From assembly GCF_041052385.1 (NCBI RefSeq), contig NZ_CP163439.1, forward strand, positions 6,437,001 to 6,501,000: a stretch of DNA of 64,000 bases. Reading direction: 5' to 3'. The DNA comes from Streptomyces sp. R28 (lineage in GTDB: Bacteria > Actinomycetota > Actinomycetes > Streptomycetales > Streptomycetaceae). The notes beneath the pieces are model-generated. The model ran no database searches and had not been told where the DNA came from. It saw only the letters and a list, made by a program, of their open reading frames with translations. Shown here one piece after another: positions 14,727-22,536 of this stretch. Each line of letters begins with the position of its first letter. Positions within the stretch are counted from its first letter, which is position 1. The position numbers and the translations under genes were made by a program.

Positions 14727-15896
14727 CTAGGCCGGCCGCCCGACGAGCATCGTCGGCGCCCCCGCCACCCGCGTCAGGAACACGGTCGCCGAATGGGGCC
14801 CCTGAGGCTTGACCTTCCTCCGCAGCTCCTCCGGCTCGACGGCGGAGCCGCGCTTCTTGACGGTGAGGACGCCCACCTCCCGCTCACGCAACAGCGCCTT
14901 CAACTTCTTGACGTTGAAGGGAAGTTGGTCGGTGATCTCGTACGCCGTGGCATACGACGTCGCGCGCAGCTCGTCCGCAGTGATGTACGCGATGGTCGCG
15001 TCGAGCAGCCCGCCGTTCAGCTGGTCCGCCACCTCGGCGACCAGATGCGCCCGGATGACGGCGCCGTCGGGCTCGTACAAGTACCGCCCGACGGGCCGGA
15101 CTTCGGGGTCGGGCAGTCCCCGGGAGAGCAGGGAACGGGGACCCGGCAGCAGCGTGGCCCGGACCGCCCCGGCCTGCGTTCCGAACCACAGCACCGCTTC
15201 CTTCACATCCCCGCCGTCCGAGATCCACTCCGCCTCGGCCTCGCCCGGTACGGCCTCGTGCGGAATGCCGGGTGCGATCTTCAGCGCGGCGTGAGGAGCC
15301 TTGCGGGCGGCATCGAGAGCCCAGGACAGCGGGGGCGAGTACGCCTCGGGATCGAAGATCCTCCCGCGACCGCCCCGGCGGGCGGGGTCGACGAACACGG
15401 CGTCGTAGCCGGTCGTGTCCACCTCGGTGACGTCGGCCTCCCGCACCTCGATGAGGGCGGTGAGGCCGAGGCCCTCCGCATTCGCCCGCGCCACCGCCAC
15501 CGTCACCGGATCCCGATCCACCGCCAGCACCCGGATCCCGGCCCGCGCCAACGCGATCGCGTCGCCCCCGATCCCGCAGCACAGGTCGGCGACCGATCCG
15601 ACCCCGAGTTGCTTCATCCGCCCGGCCCGATACGAGGCGACACTCGCCCGCGTCGACTGCTCGACCCCGTTCGGAGTGAAGAACATCCGCCGCGCGTCCA
15701 CCGCCCCGAACTTCGCCACCGCCCGCTGCCGCAGCCGTGCCTGGCCGAGCGCCGCCGACACCAGCTCGGCGGGATGCTCGCGGCGCAGCCGGGTGGCGAC
15801 GGCGAGTTCGTCGGCGGGGTCGGTGTCGCGTACGGCGTCGAGGAGGGCGCGGCCCTCGGGGGTGAGCAGGCGGGAGAAGGAGGCGAGGTCGTTCAC
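14727..15896 (-). CDS. Class I SAM-dependent methyltransferase with THUMP-like C-terminal domain
   Basis: Protein of 389 residues from GTG at 15896. Helical N-terminal part (LASFSRLLTPEGRALLDAVR) precedes a Rossmann methyltransferase core: VADLCCGIGGDAIALARAG (SAM motif I), VLAVDRDPVTVAVARANAE, and YDAVFVDPARRGGRGRIFD with DPAR as motif IV. The C-terminal domain (QLPFNVKKLKALLRERE, GVLTVKKRGSAVEPEELRRK) matches the THUMP-like domain in this actinobacterial family. The RNA or other substrate is unknown. The gene is transcribed away from the deacetylase pair, whose start is 91 bases from its own. Confidence 0.85.
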   Translation of the reverse strand: MNDLASFSRLLTPEGRALLDAVRDTDPADELAVATRLRREHPAELVSAALGQARLRQRAVAKFGAVDARRMFFTPNGVEQSTRASVASYRAGRMKQLGVGSVADLCCGIGGDAIALARAGIRVLAVDRDPVTVAVARANAEGLGLTALIEVREADVTEVDTTGYDAVFVDPARRGGRGRIFDPEAYSPPLSWALDAARKAPHAALKIAPGIPHEAVPGEAEAEWISDGGDVKEAVLWFGTQAGAVRATLLPGPRSLLSRGLPDPEVRPVGRYLYEPDGAVIRAHLVAEVADQLNGGLLDATIAYITADELRATSYATAYEITDQLPFNVKKLKALLREREVGVLTVKKRGSAVEPEELRRKVKPQGPHSATVFLTRVAGAPTMLVGRPA

Positions 15897-15986
15897 CGGG
15901 TCATTGTCGGCCAGTCGGTGGATGGTCCGCCTCCGGCGGCGGTGTCGGCCGATCTTCGGGGCGGGGGCCTGCGAGGATCCGACGCC

Positions 15987-17075
15987 ATGCGAGTAGTACG
16001 ACAAAATGACAAGAGTCGCCGCAATGGGGGAGTCGCGGGGCGCGGTCATCGGGCAGCCGGGCGGGCGGTCGGGCGTTACCGGATCCGCGGTGGAATCGCC
16101 GCGCTCACCGCCGCCGCCATCGCCTCGGGGTGTGCGCAGGGCGGCGGAGGTGGACAGGGCGGCGGAGGCCGGCATGAGGCCGTACGCCCCACGCCGAGCC
16201 GGCAACCCCTCAAGGCCCCACCTCCGAGCGAAACCTCGGGCGCGCCTGCCAAAGGCCCGCACGCCAAAGACCCGCACGCCAGGCACCCGCACGGCAGGGA
16301 CCCTCATGCCAAAGACCCGCAGGCCAAGAAGTTCCAGTCCGCCCAGGCCGCTCGCGCCGCCCGGGTCGCCGCCGCGAGGCGCTGGCGCCTGGCGCGCGTC
16401 CCGCTCACGCCCCCGCCGCCACCCGCCAGGAAGCCGGAGATCACCACCCGCGACGGCTTCGAGGTCGACGGGCACGAGGAGCTCGGCCTCCCGCCGGTCT
16501 TCACGACCGTCCCCACCAAGCAGAGGGTCGTCTTCCTCACCATCGACGACGGCGCCGAGAAGGACCCGGCGTTCCTGCGGATGATGAGCGAGCTGCAGGT
16601 GCCGTACACCGCCTTCCTCAGTGACTACCTGATCAAGGACGACTACGGCTACTTCAAACGGATGCAGCGCGGCGGAGTGGTCCTGAACAACCACACCCTC
16701 CACCACCCCTACCTCCCGGCCCTCTCCTACTACGGCCAAAGGCGTGAGATCTGCGGCATGCAGGAGGTGATGGAGAGGCGTTACGGCAAGCGCCCGCTGC
16801 TCTTCCGCCCGCCCTTCGGCAACTACAACAGGAACAGCCTGCGCGCCGCGAAGTCCTGCGGCATCGAGTACGTCCCGCTGTGGAACGAGGAGGTCTTCGT
16901 CGACCGCTGGGACTACCGCGAGTGGGACCGGAAGATCCGCCCCGGTGACATCGTCCTCAGTCACTTCCGGGGCAGGGACGAATGGAAGGGCACAATGCCC
17001 GACATGATCCGCCGATTCCTGAACAAAGTGACGGCCGAGGGGTACGCGGTGGCCCGGCTGGAGGACTACCTGTGA
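15987..17075 (+). CDS. Polysaccharide deacetylase lipoprotein (NodB domain)
   Basis: Lipoprotein of 362 residues from ATG 15987 (start uncertain; first in-frame ATG upstream of the signal). A long basic lead precedes a lipobox: GGIAALTAAAIASGC, Cys at about 51. Then come a Gly/Gln stretch and a repetitive linker of KDPHA-like units (KGPHAKDPHARHPHGRDPHA). The NodB domain has motif 1 as TIDDGAEKDP, motif 2 as NHTLHHP, motif 3 as RPPFGNYN and motif 5 as IVLSHFRG, so metal site and catalytic His look complete. The target is probably peptidoglycan or another wall N-acetyl sugar. Its stop overlaps the GTG of a paralogue by four bases. Confidence 0.86.
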   Translation: MRVVRQNDKSRRNGGVAGRGHRAAGRAVGRYRIRGGIAALTAAAIASGCAQGGGGGQGGGGRHEAVRPTPSRQPLKAPPPSETSGAPAKGPHAKDPHARHPHGRDPHAKDPQAKKFQSAQAARAARVAAARRWRLARVPLTPPPPPARKPEITTRDGFEVDGHEELGLPPVFTTVPTKQRVVFLTIDDGAEKDPAFLRMMSELQVPYTAFLSDYLIKDDYGYFKRMQRGGVVLNNHTLHHPYLPALSYYGQRREICGMQEVMERRYGKRPLLFRPPFGNYNRNSLRAAKSCGIEYVPLWNEEVFVDRWDYREWDRKIRPGDIVLSHFRGRDEWKGTMPDMIRRFLNKVTAEGYAVARLEDYL

Positions 17076-17992
17076 GGCCGGCGCCGGCATCGATGCCGGC
17101 GCCCGAGCCGGGGGCTTTCACCGCCGCACATGCTCCGACGGCCGTGCGTGCGTCGGCCGTACGTTCTCTGGCAGCTGTCGTCCTGGTGTCCGTCGTGCTC
17201 GCCGGTTGCGCCCAGCCGTCCGGGTCGGTCGGGCCCGGCGGAGGGTCGGGCGGGAGGGCGGCGCAAGAGGCGCGGTCGGCGAAAGGCCCGACGCCCACCG
17301 CACAGCCGTACCGCCGATGGGGCCTCACCGCCCCGCTGCCCGCGCCCCCGCCCCCGCCCGCCCGGCGGCAGGTGACGCCCGGGGGTGATCGGCCGTCCGG
17401 GGGGCATCTGCTGCCCGTCGTCGACCGCGTCCTCACCCGCGACCAGGTCGTGTTCCTCACCTACGACGACGGTGCCGAGAAGGACCCCCGCTTCGTCGAC
17501 ATGGTCCGTGAGCTACGGCTGCCCGTCAGTATGTTCCTCACGGACAGCGTGGTCGGCCCGGGCTACGGCCACTTCGCGCGCCTGCGGTCGGTGGGTGCGT
17601 CGATGCAGAACCACACCCTCGACCACGCCGCCCTGCGCGGTCTGCCGTACGCCGGCCAGCGCGCCGAGATCTGCGGCCAGCAGAACAAGCTCCGCGCCCG
17701 CTTCGGCATCCGCCCCCGGCTCTTCCGGCCGCCCTACGGCACGTACGACACCACCACCCTCCGCGCGGCGGCCGACTGCGGCGTGACGGTGGTGGTGCTG
17801 TGGCGGGCGGCGATGGAGGGCGACGGCGGGCTGACGTACGCGAACGGGCCCCGCCGGCTGCGGGCCGGCGACATCGTCTCCGTCCCTTCGGGCGAACCGG
17901 CCGGCATGACGCTGAGAGAGCGCACGACGCGGCTGTTGCGGGAGATCCAGAGGCGTGGGCTGACGGTGGGCCGATTGGAGGATTACGTCTAG
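17072..17992 (+). CDS. Second polysaccharide deacetylase lipoprotein, motif 5 changed
   Basis: Lipoprotein of 306 residues whose GTG (17072) overlaps the upstream stop (GTGA). Lipobox SVVLAGC is at about residues 41-47. The NodB domain is clearly paralogous to the preceding gene: TYDDGAEKDP (motif 1), NHTLDHA (motif 2), RPPYGTYDT (motif 3). Where the first protein has IVLSH, this one reads IVSVPSGEP, so the motif-5 His that usually acts as the general acid is missing; activity may be reduced or lost. A tandem duplication followed by divergence is the simplest history. The two are presumably co-expressed. Confidence 0.84.
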   Translation: MRPAPASMPAPEPGAFTAAHAPTAVRASAVRSLAAVVLVSVVLAGCAQPSGSVGPGGGSGGRAAQEARSAKGPTPTAQPYRRWGLTAPLPAPPPPPARRQVTPGGDRPSGGHLLPVVDRVLTRDQVVFLTYDDGAEKDPRFVDMVRELRLPVSMFLTDSVVGPGYGHFARLRSVGASMQNHTLDHAALRGLPYAGQRAEICGQQNKLRARFGIRPRLFRPPYGTYDTTTLRAAADCGVTVVVLWRAAMEGDGGLTYANGPRRLRAGDIVSVPSGEPAGMTLRERTTRLLREIQRRGLTVGRLEDYV

Positions 17993-18329
17993 CGGACCGT
18001 GCGCACGCCGGTCGGCACGGCTCAGCCCGTCCGGCGTTCAGGGACGAGGCCCGTTCAGGGCCGAAGCGGGGGGCCGGGGGCGCGGTTCGCGGGGCGGCAG
18101 CGGCACCGCCGGTCACCCGGAACGCGGCTCGGTCGGCGCAGCGGACGCGCAGCGAATTAGCAGTCCGCTTGACCGAGTGCTAATCGCGGTCATAGTCTCG
18201 GCTCTGGCACTCCCCACTGGAGAGTGCCAACTACGCGACGGGCAGGTCCGGCACCCGCGACGACGGATCCACCTGGTCGCCACCTCAGACAGTTAACCCC
18301 GTGAGATCTCCGAAGGGGGAGGTCGGATC
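17993..18329 (+). promoter_or_regulatory. groES upstream region with tandem CIRCE and promoter
   Basis: This 337-base gap holds no gene. CIRCE 1 spans 18157-18183 (TTAGCAGTC-N9-GAGTGCTAA, one arm mismatch) and CIRCE 2 spans 18204-18230 (CTGGCACTC-N9-GAGTGCCAA). A promoter with -35 TTGACC at 18169-18174 and -10 CATAGT at 18191-18196 (16-base spacer) lies between and overlaps CIRCE 1; the start of transcription would fall at CIRCE 2. HrcA bound at either site should repress until heat stress. The first 150 bases show nothing. Confidence 0.9.
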
Positions 18330-18638
18330 GTGACGACCACCAGCTCCAAGGTTGCCATCAAGCCGCTTGAGGACCGCATTGTGGTCCAGCCGCTCGACGC
18401 GGAGCAGACCACCGCCTCTGGCCTGGTCATCCCGGACACCGCCAAGGAGAAGCCCCAGGAGGGCGTCGTCCTGGCCGTGGGCCCGGGCCGCTTCGAGAAC
18501 GGCGAGCGTCTGCCGCTCGACGTCAAGACCGGCGACATCGTGCTGTACAGCAAGTACGGCGGCACCGAGGTGAAGTACAACGGCGAGGAGTACCTCGTCC
18601 TCTCGGCTCGCGACGTGCTCGCGATCATCGAGAAGTAG
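18330..18638 (+). CDS. groES: Co-chaperonin GroES
   Basis: Protein of 102 residues; the 10-kDa lid of the GroEL chamber. GTG 18330 follows GGGGGAGG and begins VTTTSSKVAIKPLEDRIVVQ. The mobile-loop region reads EQTTASGLVIPDTAKEKPQEG, and the C-terminus VLSARDVLAIIEK is standard. First gene of the groES-groEL1 operon; expression is expected to be controlled by HrcA through the two CIRCE elements upstream. Confidence 0.97.
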   Translation: MTTTSSKVAIKPLEDRIVVQPLDAEQTTASGLVIPDTAKEKPQEGVVLAVGPGRFENGERLPLDVKTGDIVLYSKYGGTEVKYNGEEYLVLSARDVLAIIEK

Positions 18639-18666
18639 TTCACCCCGAAGCACCTTTTGCTTCAAG

Positions 18667-18719
18667 CTGCGCCCCTGGCCCCCGCGATCACTTAAAGAAG
18701 CCGGGCGCCCGGGGCGCAG
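18667..18719 (+). promoter_or_regulatory. Stem-loop in the groES-groEL1 gap
   Basis: CTGCGCCCC (18667-18675) pairs perfectly with GGGGCGCAG (18711-18719); inside the loop CCGGGC-GCCCGG (18701-18712) forms a competing 12-base palindrome. The structure is in the 120-base gap between groES and groEL1 and is followed by TGCCTTTTTC, so it could terminate part of the transcripts or mark a processing site, setting the groES:groEL1 ratio. Confidence 0.6.
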
Positions 18720-18758
18720 TGCCTTTTTCACCCACATTCCGAGAGGGCTCCCGCTGTC

Positions 18759-20387
18759 ATGGCGAAGATCCTGAAGTTCGACGAGGACGCCCGTCGCGCC
18801 CTCGAGCGCGGCGTCAACAAGCTGGCCGACACGGTCAAGGTGACGATCGGCCCCAAGGGCCGCAACGTCGTCATCGACAAGAAGTTCGGCGCGCCCACCA
18901 TCACCAACGACGGCGTCACCATCGCCCGTGAGGTCGAGGTCGACGACCCGTACGAGAACCTCGGTGTCCAGCTGGTGAAGGAGGTGGCGACCAAGACCAA
19001 CGACGTAGCGGGCGACGGTACGACCACCGCCACCGTGCTGGCCCAGGCGCTGGTCCGCGAGGGCCTGCGCAACGTCGCCGCGGGTGCCTCCCCGGCCGCC
19101 CTGAAGAAGGGCATCGACGCCGCCGTCAAGGCCATCTCCGACGAGCTGCTCGCGACCGCGCGCCCGATCGACGAGAAGTCCGACATCGCGGCCGTCGCCG
19201 GTCTGTCCGCCCAGGACAGCCAGGTCGGCGAGCTCATCGCCGAGGCGATGGACAAGGTCGGCAAGGACGGTGTCATCACCGTCGAGGAGTCCAACACCTT
19301 CGGTCTGGAGCTGGACTTCACCGAGGGCATGGCCTTCGACAAGGGCTACCTGTCGCCGTACATGGTGTCCGACCAGGAGCGTATGGAGGCCGTCCTCGAC
19401 GACCCGTACATCCTCATCAACCAGGGCAAGATCTCCTCCATCCAGGACCTGCTGCCGCTGCTTGAGAAGGTCATCCAGTCGGGTGCCTCCAAGCCGCTGC
19501 TGATCATCGCCGAGGACGTCGAGGGCGAGGCCCTGTCGACCCTGGTCGTGAACAAGATCCGCGGCACCTTCAACGCGGTCGCCGTCAAGGCCCCCGGCTT
19601 CGGTGACCGTCGCAAGGCGATGCTGCAGGACCTGGCGGTCCTCACCGGCGCCACGGTCATCTCCGAGGAGGTCGGCCTCAAGCTCGACCAGGCCGACCTG
19701 GACGTGCTGGGCTCCGCCCGCCGTGTCACGGTCACCAAGGACGACACGACCGTCGTCGACGGTGCCGGCAAGGCCGAGGACGTCACGGGCCGTGTCGCCC
19801 AGATCAAGGCCGAGATCGAGAACACCGACTCCGACTGGGACCGCGAGAAGCTCCAGGAGCGCCTCGCGAAGCTGGCCGGCGGCGTGTGCGTGATCAAGGT
19901 CGGCGCCGCCACCGAGGTGGAGCTGAAGGAGAAGAAGCACCGTCTGGAGGACGCCATCTCCGCGACCCGCGCCGCGGTCGAGGAGGGCATCGTCTCCGGT
20001 GGTGGCTCCGCGCTGGTCCACGCCGCCAAGGTGCTCGAGGGCGGCCTCGGCAAGACCGGCGACGAGGCCACCGGTGTCGCCGTCGTCCGCCGCGCGGTCG
20101 TCGAGCCGCTGCGCTGGATCGCCGAGAACGCCGGCCTGGAGGGCTACGTCATCACCTCCAAGGTCGCCGAGCTCGACAAGGGCCAGGGCTTCAACGCCGC
20201 CACCGGCGAGTACGGCGACCTGGTCAAGGCCGGCGTCATCGACCCGGTCAAGGTTACCCGCTCCGCCCTGGAGAACGCCGCCTCCATCGCCTCCCTCCTC
20301 CTGACGACCGAGACCCTGGTCGTCGAGAAGAAGGAAGAGGAAGAGCCGGCCGCTGCCGGTGGCCACGGCCACGGGCACGCGCACTGA
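18759..20387 (+). CDS. groEL1: Chaperonin GroEL1 with His-rich tail
   Basis: Protein of 542 residues, 60-kDa chaperonin subunit. ATG 18759 is preceded by GAGAGGG. Family marks are TVKVTIGPKGRNVVIDKKFG, the nucleotide loop VAGDGTTTATVLAQ, the segment KAPGFGDRRKAMLQDLAVL, and EEGIVSGGGSALVHA. The usual Gly-Met-rich C-terminus is replaced by EEPAAAGGHGHGHGHAH-like sequence ending in alternating Gly and His, typical of the actinobacterial GroEL copy encoded with groES and possibly metal-binding. A second groEL is expected elsewhere in the genome. Confidence 0.96.
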   Translation: MAKILKFDEDARRALERGVNKLADTVKVTIGPKGRNVVIDKKFGAPTITNDGVTIAREVEVDDPYENLGVQLVKEVATKTNDVAGDGTTTATVLAQALVREGLRNVAAGASPAALKKGIDAAVKAISDELLATARPIDEKSDIAAVAGLSAQDSQVGELIAEAMDKVGKDGVITVEESNTFGLELDFTEGMAFDKGYLSPYMVSDQERMEAVLDDPYILINQGKISSIQDLLPLLEKVIQSGASKPLLIIAEDVEGEALSTLVVNKIRGTFNAVAVKAPGFGDRRKAMLQDLAVLTGATVISEEVGLKLDQADLDVLGSARRVTVTKDDTTVVDGAGKAEDVTGRVAQIKAEIENTDSDWDREKLQERLAKLAGGVCVIKVGAATEVELKEKKHRLEDAISATRAAVEEGIVSGGGSALVHAAKVLEGGLGKTGDEATGVAVVRRAVVEPLRWIAENAGLEGYVITSKVAELDKGQGFNAATGEYGDLVKAGVIDPVKVTRSALENAASIASLLLTTETLVVEKKEEEEPAAAGGHGHGHAH

Positions 20388-20446
20388 GCCCAGCCGCTCA
20401 CAGCGCTCGTAGCGCTCGCGTTCGCCGCGCTCGCGGCGTCCGCACA

Positions 20447-20485
20447 GAAGGCCCCGTTCCGTCACAGCGACGGTACGGGGCCTTC
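20447..20485. terminator. Bidirectional terminator after groEL1
   Basis: GAAGGCCCCGT (20447-20457) and ACGGGGCCTTC (20475-20485) are perfect 11-base arms, with an inner CCGTC/GACGG stem. It sits between groEL1 and the convergent SnoaL-like gene, so it can serve both strands. Confidence 0.85.
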
Positions 20486-20496
20486 CCCCTTCGCGG

Positions 20497-21189
20497 TCAC
20501 TGACCGAGTACCCCAAGCTGCTCCATCAGCCCCGCCCGGTCGTAGAGCCAGCGGCTTTCGCAGATCTTCCCGCCCCGGAACCGCTGCCAGGTCACGCCCT
20601 GCATGGCCACGTCCTGTCCGGTCGCCGGAATCCCCAGGAACTCACCCTTGTGCCGCGCGACCCATGTCCACCGCGTGCACACCTGGTCGTCCTGGGCCAT
20701 CTGGTCGTCGATCCGGAAGGTGAAGTCGAAGGCGGCATACCAGCCCGCGTACACCTCCCGCATCCCGTCGATGCCCTGCACGGGCTGCGGGTGCGACGGA
20801 TCGTGATCCACGTAGTCGTCCGTGAGGTGCTCACCGATCTGCCCCGGTTCCATCGTGCCCATGGCCTCGAAGAAGGCCCGCGCGGCCAGGACGTTCAGCT
20901 GCTCGTCCCGCACGACGTCGAGATCGGTGAACGTCGGCGTCTCGTCACAGAGCGCGACCATCTCCTGGAAGATCCGATCGGTCTCGGGAAGGTTGGAGTT
21001 CCGCATCGCCTCGTCGTAGGAGGCGAACTCCACGATCTCGATGAAGTGCGACGAGTCCGACCGGTCCTTCCCGATGATGTCGTGCGTCGCCGTCCGCTTC
21101 CCCTTGGTCTGCTCGACCCACCTGTCCATCAGCCGGTTCATCTCGTCGAAGCGGCTGGTCCTGCAGTCGATGAGCTGTACGAAGGTCAT
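20497..21189 (-). CDS. Two-part protein: ABM-like N-terminus and SnoaL-like (NTF2 fold) domain
   Basis: Protein of 230 residues from ATG at 21189. Residues 1-100 (FVQLIDCRTSRFDEMNRLMD, then SSHFIEIVEFASYDEAMRNS) look like a ferredoxin-like ABM domain. Residues about 105-225 form a SnoaL/ester-cyclase-like NTF2 fold: AARAFFEAMGTMEPGQIGEH, LTDDYVDHDPSHPQPVQGI, GWYAAFDFTFRIDDQMAQ, and WQRFRGGKICESRWLYD. Such domains range from polyketide cyclases to non-catalytic binding proteins, so no reaction is proposed. It converges with groEL1 and is monocistronic. Confidence 0.8.
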   Translation of the reverse strand: MTFVQLIDCRTSRFDEMNRLMDRWVEQTKGKRTATHDIIGKDRSDSSHFIEIVEFASYDEAMRNSNLPETDRIFQEMVALCDETPTFTDLDVVRDEQLNVLAARAFFEAMGTMEPGQIGEHLTDDYVDHDPSHPQPVQGIDGMREVYAGWYAAFDFTFRIDDQMAQDDQVCTRWTWVARHKGEFLGIPATGQDVAMQGVTWQRFRGGKICESRWLYDRAGLMEQLGVLGQ

Positions 21190-21719
21190 GACGTCATCGC
21201 CTCCCGGCCCCCCTGGGCGCGACCGAACAGCACCATTGTCCCCGTCGGAGGGGCGCTGTGCCTGTCGGCGCCGGTATCACGACGCCATGCGCCGGCGGAG
21301 GAGGCGGCGATCGGTGACCGCGGGGAGGAGCATGGGGGCAGCCCCGGCGGAACTGGTCGGCACCGACGCCGAGTTGAGCGAACCGGCCGCCATCCGGCGT
21401 GAGAATCGGGCCCCGACGCGCACGGCATTCCGATCCTGCTGCCGCCCCGGCCGGAGGCGGGGCGCCGGTGCGGGCGCGGGAGTGCGACCCGCGCCGGGCC
21501 GGCCGCGTCGAGGATCCGGGCGATCGGCCGACGCCCCGGCCCCTCGCCTCCGCCGTGCCTTCGCCCCCGCGGCGAACCCGCGCGGCCGGACCCCCGCGGC
21601 CCGGGCCGCGCAGCGCATGAGCCGGCGGCGGGTCCTGCCCGCCCTGATCCGCGTCGAGCCCCGCCCTGTCCGGCTGACCGTAGGCTTCCTGCGCCGCCGC
21701 CCGGCGTACGAGCCTGCGC
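21190..21719. other. 530-base gap without a convincing gene
   Basis: Open frames exist on both strands but all have Arg/Pro/Ala-rich composition expected of GC-rich non-coding sequence, and no ribosome site precedes them. On the plus strand, pieces around 21340-21460 in two different frames (AELVGTDAELSEP, then GIPILLPPRPEAG) read a little like protein, so a decayed gene is possible. The region contains the upstream side of the SnoaL-like gene and the downstream side of the SDR gene. Confidence 0.5.
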
Positions 21720-22493
21720 CTACTGCGGCCCGTACTTGCGGCCCGTCTTCGAACTGATCCCCCCGAGCAACCCCCGAGGCACCAGCTTCGTCGCGCCCAT
21801 CAGCACCTTGTACCGAGGATCCGGAATGGACAGGGACTTTCCCCGCGCCAGATCCTCCAGCGCCGCAGCGGCCACCTTGTCCGCGTCCAGCCACATCCAC
21901 CCCGGAATGTTGTCCGTCCCCATCCCCGCCCGCTGATGGAACTCCGTCCGCACGAACCCCGGGCACAGCGCCATCAACCGCACCCCGCTGGCGGCCAGAT
22001 CCCGCGCCGCCCCCTGCGTGAACTGCACGACCCACGCCTTGGACGCGCCGTACGTCCCGCGCGGCACGAAGGCCGCGACCGACGCGACGTTGACGACACC
22101 CCCGCGCCCCCGCTCCCGCATCGCCGCCGACGCCGCCGAGGTAAGCCGCAGTACCGCCTCGCAGTGCACCTTGAGCATCATCAACTCGTCGGCCATGGAG
22201 ACGTCGAGGTAGCGGCCCTTGTTGCCGAAGCCCGCGTTGTTGATCAGCAGGTCGACGGGGTTCCTGCGGTCGCCGAGGCGGGCGGCGACGGCCTCGATGC
22301 CGGTGTCCTGAGCCAGGTCGGCCGTCAGGACCTCCGCCTCGATGCCGTGCCGGTCGTGCAATTCGGTGGCCTGCTCCCGCAGCCGCTTGGTGTCCCGGGC
22401 CACCAGGACGAGGTCATGCCCGTCGGCGGCCAGCCGCCGCGCGAACGCGGCGCCGATGCCCGCGGTCGATCCCGTAATCAATGCCGTTGTCAT
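21720..22493 (-). CDS. Short-chain dehydrogenase/reductase
   Basis: Classical SDR of 257 residues from ATG at 22493. N-terminal cofactor motif GSTAGIGAAFARRLAADGH, an acid-poor second strand (LVARDTKRL) that favours NADP(H), the NNAGFGNKG motif, the active-site Ser in VVNVASVAAFVP and the YGASK catalytic Tyr/Lys are all in place. PGFVRTEFH is the usual post-catalytic motif. The pattern resembles the DltE/YqjQ-like SDR group; the substrate cannot be told. It is 43 bases downstream of the divergent-side end of no other gene, but lies in the same direction as the upstream multicopper oxidase only by orientation; co-transcription is unlikely because it is upstream of that gene's stop. Confidence 0.88.
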   Translation of the reverse strand: MTTALITGSTAGIGAAFARRLAADGHDLVLVARDTKRLREQATELHDRHGIEAEVLTADLAQDTGIEAVAARLGDRRNPVDLLINNAGFGNKGRYLDVSMADELMMLKVHCEAVLRLTSAASAAMRERGRGGVVNVASVAAFVPRGTYGASKAWVVQFTQGAARDLAASGVRLMALCPGFVRTEFHQRAGMGTDNIPGWMWLDADKVAAAALEDLARGKSLSIPDPRYKVLMGATKLVPRGLLGGISSKTGRKYGPQ

Positions 22494-22536
22494 GGCGCAA
22501 GATTAGTGACCCGGACTGCGCGCTTCCGCTCCTTGT

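Noticed and set aside
14793..15986. Long plus-strand open frame upstream of the first deacetylase
   Set aside because: It is antisense to the methyltransferase gene, has Arg/Pro-rich composition and no motifs; the real gene begins near 15987.
21041..21757. Plus-strand frame of 238 codons as a gene
   Set aside because: Half is antisense to the SnoaL-like gene and the rest is Arg/Pro-rich with no ribosome site.
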